DNA of 64,000 bases. Source: Amblyornis subalaris. Lineage: Eukaryota > Chordata > Aves > Passeriformes > Ptilonorhynchidae. The position numbers were made by a program, and so were the translations under genes. Below, in pieces: positions 62,316 through 64,000 of this stretch; the stretch's first letter is position 1; each line of letters begins with the position of its first letter. The notes beneath the pieces are model-generated. The model saw nothing but the letters and a program-made list of their open reading frames with translations. It had not been told where the DNA came from and did not search any database. The stretch lies in contig JACAXG010000070.1 in NCBI GenBank assembly GCA_018881555.1, positions 620,001 through 684,000 on the forward strand, read 5' to 3'.

Positions 62316-64000
62316 CCAACCCACGCTGCACTTCAGGGTGCCAAAAACAGCTACACCATTTGAGAGCAGAGAGTGAGAAAAGCAGCAGGACTGTGTCTGG
62401 GAGGAAAGGGGTAAAAAGGAGCAAAGGCAGCCTAAGCTTCAGAAAAGCCTCCTTCCCTCTCCCCGGCAATGGATTAAAGACTCCAGAGCTGTCTGCCTGC
62501 TGGGAAGCAAGGAGCATCTGGTGCACAGGCACCAGAGACTGCAGGCTCTATNGCAGCTTCGGCTGCTAGAGCTGGGGACTTGCCGAGCCTTTCCTTTCAC
62601 TGACATCCAGTCTGAAGCCATAAAAATGCCCCTCTGTTCCCTCCAGCTGACTTGCAAACCACAGCCCAGCACATCAGAGAGAAGTGAGCAATTAAAGAGA
62701 CAAAGTGCTGAAAAATACATAACAAAAGCCCTACAAATGGGTCCTAGGAGCCTGGAGAACAAAGGCAATGCTTGTTAATGACGAACACGATTCNGTTAAT
62801 TTTTAATAGTCCATAACAGAAGCGATGGATCGGAGAAACAAGCGGGTGTCAGACAGGAAACTCTTCCTTTCTTCATAGGGCCCTTCTCATCGGAAATGAC
62901 AGCCTGCCCCCTCCANTCCCTCTGTGGACTGTCTTCACATCTCTGACCCAGGAGGCTTTCAAGAGATGCACTGCATATGAGTTTTTAAGTTTTACATATG
63001 AGCTCCCCGCACCCAGAAATGCAGCCCAAGAGCTCTGAGAAGATGTCAAAGAGAAATCTCGTGATGCTTTCAGGAAGTTTAAGCTCAGAGACTGTTTGGC
63101 CAGGGATGAAGCTGTGTGTGCCACGAAGCTTGCTTGGGCGCCTTGCCCCTTTGTCTCGCTGCAGGAGAGGTACCACGGCCATTCCTNTGGTGAGAGACTG
63201 GAGCCGGGGATGTGCATGTTGGCTTCTAGCTGGGCAAGTACACGCCTCTCCCTGAGTTTGCATTAGCATATCCCTGAATTTGCATCAGCTTTTGCTTGGT
63301 ATCCACCGGCACATTACCTGGCATGCATATGCTAGAGTGGCACAGCCCCTCGCTCACAACTCCTACTCTCCACAGACATCAGCAGAGTCCTTGCAGCATG
63401 CTGGGCTGGAAAAGAAGGGACAGAGTGACCCTGAAGACATCCAGTGCTTTGCAGAAATCCACAGTTTCTCTCTGAACTTCCCTTCATTCCTCCCCCCTTC
63501 CTCACTCTGTCACTGCNATCTTCTCTGTGTTAATGAGACTCCTAATGCTGACTCTTAACTTGCAAAGATATTTTTTGCACTCTAAACCCCCTACATGAAA
63601 ATTGCAGACAAGCTGAAGCAAACTGAGCTCAAGAATTTCAGGCTGAATCCCTCACCCCTCTGCTGGGGAGTGGATGGTAGGGGGTTGTCCTCCAGTGCTG
63701 AGCAACTTGAACAAGTCTGCCTCTCCACACATACAGTTCACTCTTCTTACAGCACTGCTGAGAGACCAACACACCTATATTCCCCCTAGCAATACCCTAT
63801 CCCTCATCCCAGCCTCTGTCCATCATAGAGGAGAGCAGGGATACGGCAAAATGTGGCTGGGGCAAGGAAAGGGCAGCTGGGCATGGGTCTGGACTGTAGC
63901 ATGGACCAAGAGTTGATTTTGGCAGTAGGACAGTCTCACACTGAGGAGCCATGAAACTTGGGATCATCATCAAGCCACTTGCTCAAGTCAAGCAGGAGTC
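62316..64000. other. Unique non-coding stretch
   Basis: No recognisable gene. The segment near 62780-62855 has five CpGs and TTAATTTTTAATAGTCCATA, and may be conserved non-coding DNA. CATATGAG occurs twice in 30 bases near 62970-63001. Confidence 0.5.

Noticed and set aside
1..64000. tRNA genes, rRNA genes, CRISPR arrays, bacterial or phage operons
   Set aside because: I saw no B-box-like tRNA core, no rRNA sequence, no spaced direct-repeat array and no prokaryotic gene organisation; the repeat content is that of a bird.

Overview
The window looks like non-coding vertebrate nuclear DNA, most probably from a bird. The evidence is the repeat content. It holds one CR1 LINE body (12640-13865, minus strand), several short CR1 3' tails ending in the diagnostic ATTCTATG/ATTCTGTG repeats, an older L3-type CR1 fragment (49710-50340), and a complete solo LTR of a type I recognise from avian ERVL-like retroviruses (24195-24781) with a perfect 5-bp target duplication. 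There are no bacterial operons, ribosome-binding sites, phage genes or CRISPR arrays. Isolated single N bases are scattered through the window, as in a diploid draft assembly.

I recognise no protein-coding host gene. Most open frames in all six frames are short, unrelated to any family I know, and compatible with chance.

Layout. 1-5945: unique sequence with one CR1 tail. 5946-6592: a stretch with a good splice acceptor at its start and a well-formed AATAAA plus GT-rich element at its end, the best candidate for a transcript 3' end. 6593-12639: unique sequence with a TG/TA microsatellite and a palindromic TAATTAGCTAATTA site. 12640-13865: CR1. 13866-24194: unique sequence with AT-rich homeodomain-motif clusters near 15.2 and 18.5 kb, a G-run pair at 19.3 kb and a 25-bp tandem duplication at 21.6 kb. 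24195-24781: solo LTR. 24787-33261: unique sequence. 33262-33380: a pure (ATGGG)n array. 38.1-38.8 kb: a long purine-rich tract followed by a pyrimidine-rich tract, with splice-like signals. 39.2-49.7 kb: unique sequence with AT-rich candidate conserved elements. 49710-50340: ancient CR1. 53-55.5 kb: local CpG enrichment with a minus-strand TATA box at 55206-55213, the best promoter candidate. 60.68-60.97 kb: four TAATTA motifs. 62209-62259: a 22-bp, near-perfect hairpin with a 7-nt loop, the most unexpected small structure.

The whole reads as an intergenic or intronic region of a gene-poor neighbourhood with possible distal enhancers. I found no convincing new multi-gene system. The strongest items for follow-up are the 62.2-kb hairpin, the 55-kb CpG/TATA element, the purine-pyrimidine switch with its splice-like open frame at 38-39 kb, and the very uneven spacing of single Ns.
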